This document shows positions 1 to 8,987 of a DNA stretch of 27,483 bases, piece after piece. This DNA comes from Candidatus Altimarinota bacterium (GTDB lineage: Bacteria; Patescibacteriota; Gracilibacteria; BD1-5; UBA2023). The DNA is taken from the NCBI GenBank assembly GCA_947373235.1, contig CANBWW010000005.1, positions 1-27,483 of the forward strand, in the 5' to 3' direction. How positions within the stretch are numbered: the first letter of the stretch is position 1; each line of letters begins with the position of its first letter. The notes under the pieces were generated by a model. That model was not told the DNA's origin and did not search any database. It worked only from the letters and a program-made list of their open reading frames with translations. A program made the translations under genes and the position numbers.

Positions 1-1193
1 TTTCCAAAAGAGAAATTGATCTTAAATGGTTTTTTCGCGGTTCCGTATTTTTGTGCTAAGAGAAGAGTTCCGATAACAGCTGTATAGGTTGGATCTGACA
101 TAGATGTTCCGCTGATCCCTTCGACTTGTTCAGGAACACCGATCGAAGCTGGAAGTCTGAGATATTCACGAGCGACATCTGCGAGTCATCGAAGTTTCGA
201 TGCACCACCCGTGAGAACGGCACCTTCTGGAAGCATCCCATCTCGACCAACTTGCTTGAGTTCCATAACGATATGATGAAAGATTTCTTCGTATCGAGCG
301 CGGATAATATCGTTCATAAATCGGCGTGAGATTTCCTGAGTATCGATATTCGATATTTTTGAAAGATCGATCTGTTCGTCGTACTCTGCTTTCATCCCTT
401 CTCCGAAATTGAGATCGCTGTATTCGAGCTTGAGTTGTTCCGCTGTATCGATAGAAATACGGAGTCCAAGAGCCAGATCAGAAGTTACGTGTTCTCCACC
501 GAGTGGAATAACATTCGCATATATAAGAGCTCCTTCTTCGTAGATGGCGATATTGGTTGCACTCGCACCGATATCGACTGCTACTACACCGAGTTCTTTC
601 TGTCTGCGAGAGAGCATCGCCTCACCAACGGCGATGATATTTGGATAGGTATCCATGATTTCTACACCGATATCCAAAACTCCTTTTCGAATATTCGAAA
701 GTGTATTGGCTCCTATAGAAATAATATGTGAACGTACATCGAGTTTTTTTCCACTCATTCCGATTGGATTTTTGATTCCATTTTCGAGATCGAGAGAGAA
801 GCTTTCAGGAATAACTTTCAAAACGGTTCTATTCATCATATCGATCCCATTCTGACTCATATCCAGAGAACGGTTGATATCATCTTCTGTCACTTCGAGT
901 CCAGCGATCGCGACGATCCCAGAGCGACGAGCAATTTCTATGTGTACTCCAGAAACACCGAGACAAATATGAGAAACTTGGTCTCCTGTCATTTTTTCTG
1001 CATCACCGAGAGCCACGTCGAGATTGTTTTTGAACTCGTCCATGTCGAGGATGTTTCCTTTGCGTATACCACGAGACTCAGAAACGCCGATTCCGAGAAT
1101 GCGAAGTTTTTTATTCTCATCCCACTCACCGATGACGGCTTTGATTTTGGCGCTTCCTATATCTATGGCGACTAATTGTTCTCCAGATACCAT
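1..1193 (-). CDS. ftsA: Cell division protein FtsA (3' end beyond window)
   Basis: FtsA is the actin-like ATPase that tethers FtsZ to the membrane at the division site. The protein opens with the phosphate-1 motif VAIDIGSAKIKA (D11, G13). A second phosphate loop, VVAVDIGASATNIA, lies near residue 207, and the adenosine motif GAVLTGGASKL near residue 330 is followed directly by an in-frame UGA (186-188) read as Gly. Translation then stays open to the window edge through LADVAREYL and conserved C-terminal sequence. The 397 residues present compare with about 420 for the family, so only the tail with the amphipathic membrane helix is missing. This gene has about 40 glycines and only one UGA, far fewer than its neighbours. 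ATG at 1193 is preceded by a 90-base leader and a good promoter (1289-1316). No ftsZ is visible; it may lie beyond position 1. Confidence 0.96.
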
Positions 1194-1288
1194 ATATTGT
1201 ATGAAAAATTAGGTGTATAAAATGTTTGTACTTGTTTGTTCCTTTCTGGATCTCGGTATGTGTATTCGTATCAAAATTTGATAGGCAC

Positions 1289-1316
1289 ATTATATCGTGA
1301 CCACTTATTTTTACAA
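1289..1316 (-). promoter_or_regulatory. Promoter of ftsA
   Basis: On the minus strand the -35 is TTGTAA (1311-1316) and the -10 is a perfect TATAAT (1289-1294), with a 16-bp spacer. Transcription would start near 1282, leaving about 90 untranslated bases before ftsA. No Shine-Dalgarno sequence stands before the ATG. The rest of the 1194-1468 gap holds no convincing gene. Confidence 0.65.
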
Positions 1317-1460
1317 TGCTGATCTTCCTTCTGATGTATACACTTTTTGAACTGAGATATATTTGAGAAAAACGTTTTTTCCTGTAAGAGAGCCAAAACT
1401 TCCCGGTGCAAAACTTTTTTATGAAAATTTTCTCCGATCCCAGAAATTTCTAAGAAAGAA

Positions 1461-1483
1461 AAATTCCCTTATATAGGGAATTT
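1461..1483 (-). terminator. Rho-independent terminator of the hypothetical gene 1469-2038
   Basis: An 8-bp inverted repeat (AAATTCCC / GGGAATTT) with a 7-base loop is followed on the minus strand by a T-rich run (TTTTTCTTTCTT). The stop codon UAA of the gene lies inside the loop, so the hairpin overlaps the end of the reading frame. Confidence 0.6.
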
Positions 1484-2038
1484 GGAATGTATAGAGTTCG
1501 GAAGACTTTGGATGTATTTTTGATCTCTTTGCGAAAGATATTGGGCAAGTTGATCTTGTATTTCTTTTACAAGATCGAATGATTCGTGTTTATATAAAAG
1601 TTGTGGAAGTTCTGGATTGCGATTTTGAAAAACCCAGCCTTGAAATTCATGATCTTCAATTATTGGCCACATATTCTGTGCCAAAGCTTGTGGATGATAA
1701 TCGAGATATCTTTGTTTTTGTAAGATTTCTTTCACTTTTCAGACAGTTTTTCTAGCGATTTTCCTATTTTTCCTTACATCGTTTTCTTCTCAGATTTTTT
1801 CAGCTTCTCAAGCTATTATTCCTAATTCTGATAAAAAAACGGTATCAATCCTTTCTTTTGGTTTTGTATTTCCTTCGTGAAAGCTTTGAGTTTCATTCGT
1901 ATAGATTCTTCCTGTTCCGCGTAAATTTTTCTGTGCATATAGATTTTCCATAGTTCTTGGTCTTTGCCAGTCAAATGACGGAACTCCATCTATTGCTGCA
2001 CTTTCTGCCATACTAATGAGACTTGCTATAGAGTGCAT
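1469..2038 (-). CDS. Hypothetical protein, 189 aa
   Basis: I do not recognise a family. The frame contains three UGA codons (near 1808, 1790 and 1743) and gives one continuous protein when they are read as Gly; under the standard code it would be split in two. The product is hydrophilic, rich in Glu, Gln and Lys, and has no membrane segment or signal peptide. It has a charged middle (near GEENDVRKNRKIARK) and an acidic, glutamine-rich C-terminal half that is probably helical. ATG at 2038 lies about 24 bases downstream of the expected transcription start of a strong promoter (2069-2096). The gene is monocistronic, with its own terminator before the ftsA promoter. Confidence 0.8.
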
Positions 2039-2068
2039 AAAACAAATTTATAAATAAAAATTTCATTA

Positions 2069-2096
2069 AATTTACCTATCAAATATTTTTTGTCAA
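2069..2096 (-). promoter_or_regulatory. Promoter of the hypothetical gene 1469-2038
   Basis: A perfect -35 TTGACA (2091-2096) is followed by a 16-bp spacer and the -10 TAAATT (2069-2074), reading leftward. It is back-to-back with the miaB promoter at 2126-2153, so the two genes are divergent. Confidence 0.6.
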
Positions 2097-2125
2097 AATC
2101 ATTTTCCATACGGCTTCTTTCAGAT

Positions 2126-2153
2126 TTGTAAAATTCACCATTTTCCATACAAT
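2126..2153 (+). promoter_or_regulatory. Promoter of miaB, probably giving a leaderless mRNA
   Basis: The -35 TTGTAA (2126-2131), a 16-bp spacer and the -10 TACAAT (2148-2153) precede the miaB ATG at 2163 by only nine bases. The expected start of transcription is therefore at or within about three bases of the initiation codon, and there is no room for a ribosome-binding site. Confidence 0.6.
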
Positions 2154-2162
2154 CTGGCAAAA

Positions 2163-3638
2163 ATGATTCTCAAAACCTATCACATAAAAACCTTCGGTTG
2201 CCAGATGAACTACGCGGATTCTGAGAAGATCGATATGATCCTCCGGTCTGCGGGTTTTCGCAAAGTGATCGATCCGACGAAGGCAGATATCGTCGTGATG
2301 AATACGTGTTCCGTCCGTCAAAAGTGAGAAGATCGAGTATTTGGATTTATGAAAGAGATCACCCGGTTTCATAAAAATAATGAGACGGGAAAAATCCCTC
2401 TTTTTGGAATCACGGGATGTATGGTACGAAAGTCAGGTTTTGCAAAACGATATCTGAAAACGGAAGACTGAGAAATGATCGATCCTGACTACAAAAGGAA
2501 AAATGCTGAAAAGATCACACTTCTCGATTCGTCTGATTCACTCGCGAATTATGATGATGAATTATTTCTCCGTTCTCTACTTATTGATTTCACTTTTCGG
2601 ATCGAAGAAGTTTCATTTCTTACGAAAATCCTTTCGTTGATCACGGGTGAAGATATATGAAATGATGCGAAGTTTAACGAATATCTTGCCGTTCGTCAGC
2701 TTCAAGAAAATCCCTCAAGTGCCAATGTGATCATCCAAACCGGGTGTGATAATTTCTGTACTTTTTGTATCGTTCCACATACTCGTGGTCGTGAGATATC
2801 TCGATCGAAAGAAGAAATACTCACAGAAATACGTGACGTGGTTGCGGCGGGTACTCGAGAAATCACGCTTCTCGGTCAAAATGTGAACAGTTATGGAAAA
2901 GAAACGCGCGCAAAACTCTGGAATAGTGAGCAACTCACTTGGGAAAATCCAGATGTAAAAACTCCTTTTCGTGAACTGCTCGAAGAGATCGATAAGATAC
3001 CTGATCTTGATCGTATTCGATTCACTTCGTCGAATCCACATGATATGACACGGGATATTCTCGATGCACACTTCGATCTTCCGAAACTCTGTCCGTATCT
3101 GCATTTTGCTCTCCAGTCTGGATCTGATACGATGCTGAAAAAAATGAATCGAAAGCATACGTATACAGACTTCAAGTCACAAGTAGAATATCTGAGATCA
3201 AGAGATCCACTTTTTTCTATTTCTACTGATATCATCGTCGGATTTCCAGGAGAAACGGAAGAGCAATTTCAGGAGACGGTCCGAGCGATGGAGGAATGCC
3301 AATTTGATTTTGCGTTTATTGCGAGGTATAGTTCTCGCTCTGGGACTATCGCTACCGATCGCTACGAAGATGATATCACTCCAGAAGAGAAAGCCCGACG
3401 ATGGACGATACTGAACGATATCCTCAGAGAAACCGTGAAAAATCGCAACCAACTTATGGTCGGAAGGGAAGAAGAAATCCTCATCTCTGGAATCGGAAAA
3501 GATGATACGATCGTCGGACGAACTCGAAACTGGAAAGAAGTCTATATTCCTCTTTCGGAAGATGTAAAAATCGGAAATATCGTCCGAGTAAAAATCTGAG
3601 AAGCGGATGGATGGATACTGAAATGAGAAAAAATATAG
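2163..3638 (+). CDS. miaB: tRNA-2-methylthio-N6-dimethylallyladenosine synthase MiaB
   Basis: MiaB is a radical-SAM methylthiotransferase that adds 2-methylthio to i6A37 of tRNAs reading UNN codons. The N-terminal domain carries the three cluster cysteines C13, C49 (in MNTCSVRQKGED) and C86. The radical SAM motif CDNFCTFC gives C195, C199 and C202, followed by the family signature PHTRGREISR. A C-terminal TRAM domain ends VRVKIGEADGWILKGEKI. Five in-frame UGAs are read as Gly: residue 55, one in TEDGEM, one in EDIGND, and two in the TRAM domain. Without them the protein would start midway and lose the end of TRAM. The 491 residues slightly exceed the usual 440-475 because of extra sequence between C86 and the SAM motif. 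The gene starts at the first ATG behind a near-leaderless promoter and ends in UAG before a terminator. Confidence 0.97.
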
Positions 3639-3651
3639 AATAAGAAAATAA

Positions 3652-3681
3652 AAACCCATCACGAGGATGGGTTTCTTTTTT
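3652..3681 (+). terminator. Bidirectional terminator between miaB and the small membrane gene
   Basis: A perfect 9-bp stem (AAACCCATC / GATGGGTTT) with loop ACGAG is followed by CTTTTTTT on the plus strand. On the minus strand it is followed by a T-rich stretch, so it can end both miaB and the convergent 3694-3894 gene. Confidence 0.85.
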
Positions 3682-3693
3682 GAGATTGAGGGA

Positions 3694-3894
3694 TTAATAT
3701 TTATCATGCTCATGTCCTTCTTCAAATACCCACCTGAGAAGTGAAACTACACAATTCAGTAATGCAAATACCAGGCAAATATAGTATCCATAGACCATTG
3801 TATCCCCTAGTACCCCAAAATTGTTAATACCGGGATAAATTATGGCGAGGCAACATATAACAAAACAACCAAAAATGAAATTTATGATATCCAT
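3694..3894 (-). CDS. Small membrane protein, 66 aa
   Basis: I do not recognise a family. The product has two hydrophobic segments: residues about 4-20 (IINFIFGCFVICCLAIIY) and about 34-54 (MVYGYYICLVFALLNCVVSL). A short polar loop containing PGINNFG joins them, and the C-terminal tail is charged and ends in HEHDKY. It is most likely an inner-membrane hairpin protein. ATG at 3894 has the only clear Shine-Dalgarno sequence in the window (AGGAGA, about eight bases upstream). The gene is expressed from its own promoter (4013-4040) through a leader of about 110 bases with several hairpins. There is no in-frame UGA, so its reading does not depend on the code. The frame and the SD make it likely real despite its size. 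Confidence 0.72.
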   Translation of the reverse strand: MDIINFIFGCFVICCLAIIYPGINNFGVLGDTMVYGYYICLVFALLNCVVSLLRWVFEEGHEHDKY

Positions 3895-3920
3895 GAAACA
3901 TTCTCCTAAAAAGAAATCCC

Positions 3921-4007
3921 CTCAACCTGTATAACAGATGTTGGAGATAAAATGATAAGTTTCAGAGGATTCCGAAACTCAAATTTACTCCAGAAATTCT
4001 GAGTAAA
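3921..4007 (-). promoter_or_regulatory. Structured 5' leader of the small membrane protein mRNA
   Basis: Between the expected transcription start (about 4006) and the Shine-Dalgarno sequence lie three inverted repeats. An 11-bp stem with one bulged base (3984-4007) sits at the very 5' end. A 5-bp stem GTTTC/GAAAC lies at 3959-3978. A bulged stem CAACCTG / CAG-AT-GTTG lies at 3921-3946. I do not recognise a known riboswitch. The arrangement suggests an mRNA-stabilising or regulatory leader, but this is inference. Confidence 0.35.
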
Positions 4008-4012
4008 AAATT

Positions 4013-4040
4013 ATTTTAACTTATTTATTATATTATGCAA
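4013..4040 (-). promoter_or_regulatory. Promoter of the small membrane protein gene
   Basis: On the minus strand the -35 is TTGCAT (4035-4040) and the -10 is TAAAAT (4013-4018), separated by 16 bp. It diverges from the promoter at 4103-4130. Confidence 0.5.
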
Positions 4041-4102
4041 GTTTATTGAAAATCCTTTACTGCATAGTGATCGAGATACTTTATTTTCTGTATAAAATTT
4101 TC

Positions 4103-4130
4103 TTGATTTATCCAAAATAATAGGTATATA
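4103..4130 (+). promoter_or_regulatory. Promoter of the hypothetical-regulator operon 4176-6106
   Basis: The -35 TTGATT (4103-4108) is followed after 16 bp by TATATA (4125-4130). TATAAA at 4127-4132 is an alternative with an 18-bp spacer. The leader to the ATG at 4176 would be about 38 bases. Confidence 0.45.
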
Positions 4131-4175
4131 AAATATCCTATCTAATATATTATCTCTTTCATAGAGAAGAAAAAC

Positions 4176-5429
4176 ATGAAAAACTTTTTGAATACAATAT
4201 CGAAACTTCCCGAGAAACTCACGGGTTCGAGTGAAAAGATCAAGTCTCTTATATCGAAGACTGCCAAATCAGCGATGATGGCGCTCGGGATTTCTACCGC
4301 TGCTCATGCTTTACCAGTAGACAATAGTCTTCATATGAAAGGAAATGCTCATGTGGAAAATATACAAAAATCAAGTGTTTCAGTGCATCGTGACTGGATC
4401 AAAAATAATAAACAAAATCATGAAGTTACGCATGGTATTCGTCTAGATTCTCATTGAGAGATTAATTTGCATTCTTTTGAAGGAAAGCGAATCGAGTATG
4501 ATGGGGAGATTTTTGTAATAAAACTTGATCGTCTTTCGGTTAGAAATCATAAGCAATTTCGAGAAGTTATCTATACTTTTCCTCATGGAAATCAACTTAT
4601 ACTGGCAACGACTCCAGAACTCAAAAAATCTAGTTCCAATGGAGTAAGTGATGAAAGCTTTTTGGTAAATCAAATCATACAAAAAGTGCACACCACTCTC
4701 AATATAGATAGAAATGTACCTCATGAACCAAAGTCCCCATTTCCAGACAATGCTTATTCAATAGCATTTCGTCCAGAAAGATTCTCAGTCGTGGGTGATG
4801 ATGAATCTGATGAAAATGAAAAAGAGCCGAATGATCTCAAAAAAAATCCAGGTAATATCATCGATGAATCTTTTGTTCCCAAAACTGAAAATGCTGAACA
4901 AATCCAAGTAAAAAATGACGAGTTTTCCGTAAGAAAATTCCCAAGTCCTGCCGAGATATTTGCGAAACGTCGTGCGAGTTCTCCTAAAGAAAAAACTACT
5001 TTTTCTATTCCAAAAATTACCGTATCTACTATCCTCAAAGATTTTCAGAAAGATTTTTGAAAATCGTGGGCTATGCTCCAGTATATTCAAACAATTCATA
5101 AAGATATTCAACATATTGATTTTCTTGATACTCCACTGAAGCAGAAGTTTGCTCTATTATTTTCCTTTTGGCAGACTACATTTCTTGACTTGGCACAAGG
5201 AAATATATCGAATTTTACAGATATAGAAAAAGTTCGAGCACACAAGAAATTGCTCACAGAGTTTGCTACAGAGATATCGATGATCAAATTGAAAATAAAT
5301 ACGCACTATTATCCTCAGAATAAGAAACTTATGTGAGAATTAAACCAGATTTCTAGTGTTATTGAAAAGATTACACAGTTTCTCATTCGTTCAGAACTTG
5401 CACTTTTTAGTACGAAGGATTCTAAATAA
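4176..5429 (+). CDS. Hypothetical protein with signal-peptide-like N-terminus, 417 aa
   Basis: No family is recognised. Three in-frame UGAs (4455, 5058, 5334) read as Gly join what would otherwise be three fragments. The first 33 residues are Lys- and Ser-rich, followed by a weakly hydrophobic stretch AKSAMMALGISTAAHALPVD with a possible AHA|LP signal-peptidase site. This would be a long n-region, so export is plausible but not certain. The middle (about residues 205-260) is acidic and disordered-looking (DDESDENEKEPNDLKK). The C-terminal 130 residues look helical. It is the first gene of an operon with the OmpR-type regulator that starts six bases after its stop. A sensory or regulatory-partner role is possible from that position, but the sequence itself does not show it. 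Confidence 0.8.
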
Positions 5430-5434
5430 TTCAT

Positions 5435-6106
5435 ATGCATATAAGTCTTATCGATGATGAGGTGATTCTTTCTGAGAAAATCACAAAAAAGCTCAGTGCA
5501 GCATGATATCACGTGACTGTATATTCTGGATATCAGGACTTTTTGAGTCGTTGATCGATCGATTCTGATCTCTATTTGATAGATATTTCTTTGCAGGATG
5601 GAAGCGGATTCGATATTATTCATTTTTTGCGAAAAAATCGATCTTCACTTTCACCGATTCTCATACTTTCTGGGCATAGTGATAGTTCCAATGTTGTCTA
5701 TGGACTTGAAATCTGAGCTGATGATTATCTGACAAAACCATTTGTACCCGAAGTTCTTCTTGCCAGAATACAAGCACTTTTGCGACGGGCTCCGATCATC
5801 AAAAAAGATTTACAAAAAATCTCTTATAAAGATATATATTTTGATTTTACTCAATACGAGGTTTTTCTGGACGATGAAATGATCGAATTGACACGCCAAG
5901 AAAAAATGATCCTTGAGATATTTCTCAAAAATCTAGATGCTACCGTCACCCGGCAGCAACTTATAGATGCAGTATGGCGGGAGAGTGATCTATTTGAACT
6001 CAAAGATAATGCTATCAACGTCACTCTTTCTCGTCTGAAGAAAAAATTGGGAAAAAATTTCCAACCAGTAACTCTCTATAATCAAGGATATCGACTGGAA
6101 TCATAG
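5435..6106 (+). CDS. OmpR/PhoB-family response regulator
   Basis: This is a two-domain transcriptional regulator. The receiver domain (about 1-115) has the acidic pair D7-D8, phosphoacceptor D50 in YLIDISLQDGSGF, the switch residue S79 and conserved K101 in GADDYLTKPF. The glycine of that last motif (residue 94, codon 5714-5716) is a UGA, and two further UGAs encode G24 and G40. The C-terminal winged-helix DNA-binding domain (about 125-223) shows LTRQEKMILEIFLKN, the recognition-helix region INVTLSRLKKKLG and the terminal hairpin YNQGYRLES. The 223 residues are standard for the family. ATG at 5435 lies five bases after the preceding stop, so the gene is co-transcribed with 4176-5429. No kinase is adjacent on this strand. 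Its last 31 bases overlap the convergent regulator gene. Confidence 0.96.
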
Positions 6107-6807
6107 TTTTGTCTTCTCATCATGTAGCCTTCTCCGGGCATATTTTCTATCCAGTGAGATATGCCAAAAGGGCAGAGCGATCTTCTGAGTCGATGTATGG
6201 AAACTCCTATTTTTCGAGAAAAATCTCCTTCATAATCTCACCATATTTTTTCAATAAGTTCGGTTTTTTTTATGATTTTTTCTGGAGATTTGAGGAAAAG
6301 AAGGAGTATATGTTTTGATTTTTTTGAGAGAAAGATGGGGATATTTCCATATAAAAATGTATGACTTTCAGAGTTGTATACAATTTCATAGTATGTATAT
6401 ATCCCTTGTTCACATCTTTTCTCTTGTTTTCTGGAATGAAAAATATGCAGAACTCGAACTTCAAGTTCTTTCAAACGCACCGGTTTTATGATATAGTCCG
6501 TCACTCCTGAGAAAAATGCTTTTTGTATCGCATCAATATCATTTTTTCCTGAAAATACAATAATCGGAATGTTTGGATTTTTCTCGTGAATTCGATCGAT
6601 GATTTCATATCCGTGATCTCGTCTTGTGTATGGTGGAATTTCGAGATCAACCAAAATCACATCATAGATTTCGATATTTGTGTAAATATCCGTAAATGTA
6701 CTCATACAGTGTACGGTCGATATGAGATTGATGTAGTCGATTTTCCGAAACGCAGAAACCATTTTTTCACAGAGAAATACATCGTCTTCAATGATGAGGA
6801 TATTCAT
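6076..6807 (-). CDS. OmpR-type response regulator, partner of the adjacent histidine kinase
   Basis: The receiver domain has E7-D8-D9, phosphoacceptor D54 in VILVDLEIPP, the switch region IIVFSGKND and K-P in DYIIKPVRLKELE. The C-terminal winged helix contains LSKKSKHILLLFLKSPEKI, VSIHRLRRSL and NMPGEGYMM, the usual end of OmpR-type domains. Two in-frame UGAs are read as Gly: one at 6238-6240, and one three codons from the end. Without the first, the DNA-binding helix would be lost. ATG at 6807 is chosen because it begins directly with the receiver strand MNILIIEDD; a longer frame up to 6858 would overlap the kinase gene and add an unrelated leader. It lies 22 bases downstream of the kinase stop. 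About 15 residues extend past the usual end. The gene ends in UAG inside the 3' end of the convergent regulator. Confidence 0.93.
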
Positions 6808-6829
6808 AGTGACAATAAGAAATGAAATC

Positions 6830-8926
6830 CTAATAATCAAGAGGAAGCGATATCTCAAAATTCGCTCATCAGAGTTTTTTGGATATTTTTCCCTCTATAA
6901 TTCCTCCGTGCATATTTATAATAACCTTACAGAGATAGAGACCGAGTCAGAGTCCAGCAGTTCCTCCTCATCCTGTTTGATATCGATCGAAGACTTCTTC
7001 CGGTTTTATACCAGAAAAACCAAGTCCATTGTCTTCTATTGAGAGAAAGAATCTCTTTTCTTTTTCGTACGCTGTGACGATTATTTTTGGATTTTTCGTA
7101 TTTCCAAATTGCTTTTGAGCATTCGATACGATATTTCCAAAGATTTGTTGGAACTGTATTCTGTCTATTTTTATGAATCTGACTTGTTCAGAAATATGGA
7201 TTTCAAAAATGATTTTTGGATATATTTTTTCAAATATTTTAAATTCTTGTTCTATAAAGTCTTTCATATCGATGCGTTCTCGAAAGAGTGTTATAGAGCG
7301 AGTATCATAGTATTGAACAGAAAAAAGCTTGTTCATAAGATCTCAAATCTTCACGAGTTGATCCTGTAATAACTGAACTTCTTCCATCACTTCTTTGGAT
7401 TGTATACTTTCGTCTCGTATATCATCGATGATGCTGTCCGCTTGGAAAATCGCACTCGAAATGGGTGTTTTTATCTCGTGAGAAATCATTCCGATAAATT
7501 CCTTTTGTTTATTGATCAGGTCATTAAATTCGATGGTTTTTTCATCGACTTTTTTATCAAGATTGATCGAAAGATCTTCGATTTTTTGATACATTTCTAT
7601 ATATTTGAGATGAAGACCGAGAAAAAATGTAAATTCTCTGAGAATTTTTATTTCTTTGGCAGTATAAAATTCACCAAAAGGTTTATTGCCAAGAAAAAAT
7701 ACTCATATATTTTTCTTATTGGTATCTAAAAGTGGAAGACTGAGAAATATATTTTTGGGCGTTTCTGAGAGGATTTTCTTCGTATCAAAAAATTCTCGAT
7801 TTTTCTCTAAAAAGACGATATCATTGATAAATACTTTCTCACTGTCTTTGGATTCAAAATAGCATTTATATTCAGAAGTTTCATCAGTTTGATATTCATA
7901 GAGAAGACATTCTTTTACTTTAATAATCTTCCAAAGTTCCTTTTCTAGATATACATTCAATTCTTTCTTATCAGTAATATTTATAATATGTTCTGAGAGG
8001 ATTTCGAGAGATCTTTTTAGGTTTCATCATTCGCTTCTTCAGAGGATTTTTTTATAGAGAAATTGGTGAATTCACTGATAGAGAAGAATACCAATAATGA
8101 TACTCAAAAGGCTAAAAGAATTATCCCATTGCCAATAACTTCCATTTCATATTTTTCCTGGATATTCTCGAAAAAATAAAATACAAATCATCACGATTCA
8201 TATAGATATGATTACGACGAGTGATCTTCATATCCCGTAACCAAGAGAAGTGAAATAATATCTACGGAACGTGAAGTATGAAAAAATACTGAAAAATAAA
8301 AACAAGAAAACAATTTCTTTTTCGAGTATCCATATACCATAGTAGGGAAGTACAACTTGGAGAAAAATTAATGAGAATAAGAATACGAAGGTGGCAAAAA
8401 TCATATTTTTGATCCGGATTTTCGAAAGCCCCGTTTGTTTTTTTATTTGCTTATATGAATAGAAGATAAACAAACATAAAAATGTTCCATAAAGAAATAT
8501 GTTCATGAGATAACAAGATCCGTAGACTTCTCTGTAGACGGCTTTCGCTGAATCATAACCGAGTCATCATATGATGAGCGGAGTTCCTATATAGAGAAAT
8601 GCTAAAAACAGATAACCAATAAGAACATAAGAAATTTCTTTTTTGTGTATTTTTCCTGATGCAGAATGGAAATATTTGAGTGCAAAAAGTAAGCTATAAA
8701 CACTCAAAATCCCTGTGATAAAATCGATACGTGAGAGATAAAGAAGGATTGAAGGACTTCCAATTCCTGAAAAAAATACGTAATAAAGTGTATACCAGAG
8801 TGATGCAAAAATCGTAAAAAGAAAGAAGAAAAAACCAGAAGTATTTCGATATTGTGAGAATATTTTTTGTCCGATAAAAAGTGATCAGAATATGGATATA
8901 CCATAAAAAATACTGTAAAAATCCAT
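6830..8926 (-). CDS. Membrane-bound sensor histidine kinase, 698 aa
   Basis: This sensor kinase presumably phosphorylates the regulator encoded just downstream. The N-terminal 290 residues are a multi-pass membrane domain of about seven to nine helices, resembling the 7TM sensor regions of bacterial kinases. A soluble, GAF-like region (about 295-445) and a short coiled coil follow. The H-box MISHEIKTP has His near residue 481. The ATPase domain has an N-box in IFGNIVSNAQKQF, G1 DNGLGFSG and G2 GGGGTAGLGLGLYL, and ends GGANFEISLPLDY. About 16 UGAs are in frame, several inside the glycine-rich ATP lid; the standard code would break the gene into five or more pieces. ATG at 8926 is the first start after an in-frame UAG. 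A promoter lies 18 bases upstream. It is co-transcribed with the response regulator. Confidence 0.95.
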
Positions 8927-8950
8927 GAAAGAAGAAGAAATGATATCTAT

Positions 8951-8978
8951 ATTCTATCGGAACTTTCTACAAAAACAA
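8951..8978 (-). promoter_or_regulatory. Promoter of the kinase-regulator operon
   Basis: The -35 TTGTTT (8973-8978) and -10 TAGAAT (8951-8956) are separated by 16 bp, reading leftward. The leader would be about 18 bases. It lies in the 61-base gap after the zinc-ribbon gene. Confidence 0.5.
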
Positions 8979-8987
8979 TCCGATCTA

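Noticed and set aside
1180..1445. A small minus-strand frame in the ftsA leader
   Set aside because: It runs across the promoter with no good start, has no recognisable protein features, and overlaps ftsA in another frame.
2163..3638. miaB as a broken pseudogene with several nonsense mutations
   Set aside because: All interruptions are UGA, every family motif is intact in a single frame, and the same pattern recurs in nearly every gene. Recoding explains it without decay.
2163..6106. Reassignment of CGA or CGG away from arginine
   Set aside because: CGA encodes the Arg of REISR in MiaB, and CGG encodes Arg in the winged-helix TRQQL segment of the regulator; both fit family Arg positions.
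6808..6858. An upstream start giving the minus-strand regulator a 17-residue hydrophobic leader
   Set aside because: Receiver domains begin directly at the first strand (MNILIIEDD at 6807), and the longer form would run into the kinase 3' end.
8704..8904. A 66-codon minus-strand frame inside the kinase gene
   Set aside because: It is in a different frame from the kinase, whose membrane domain is continuous through this stretch when UGA is Gly.
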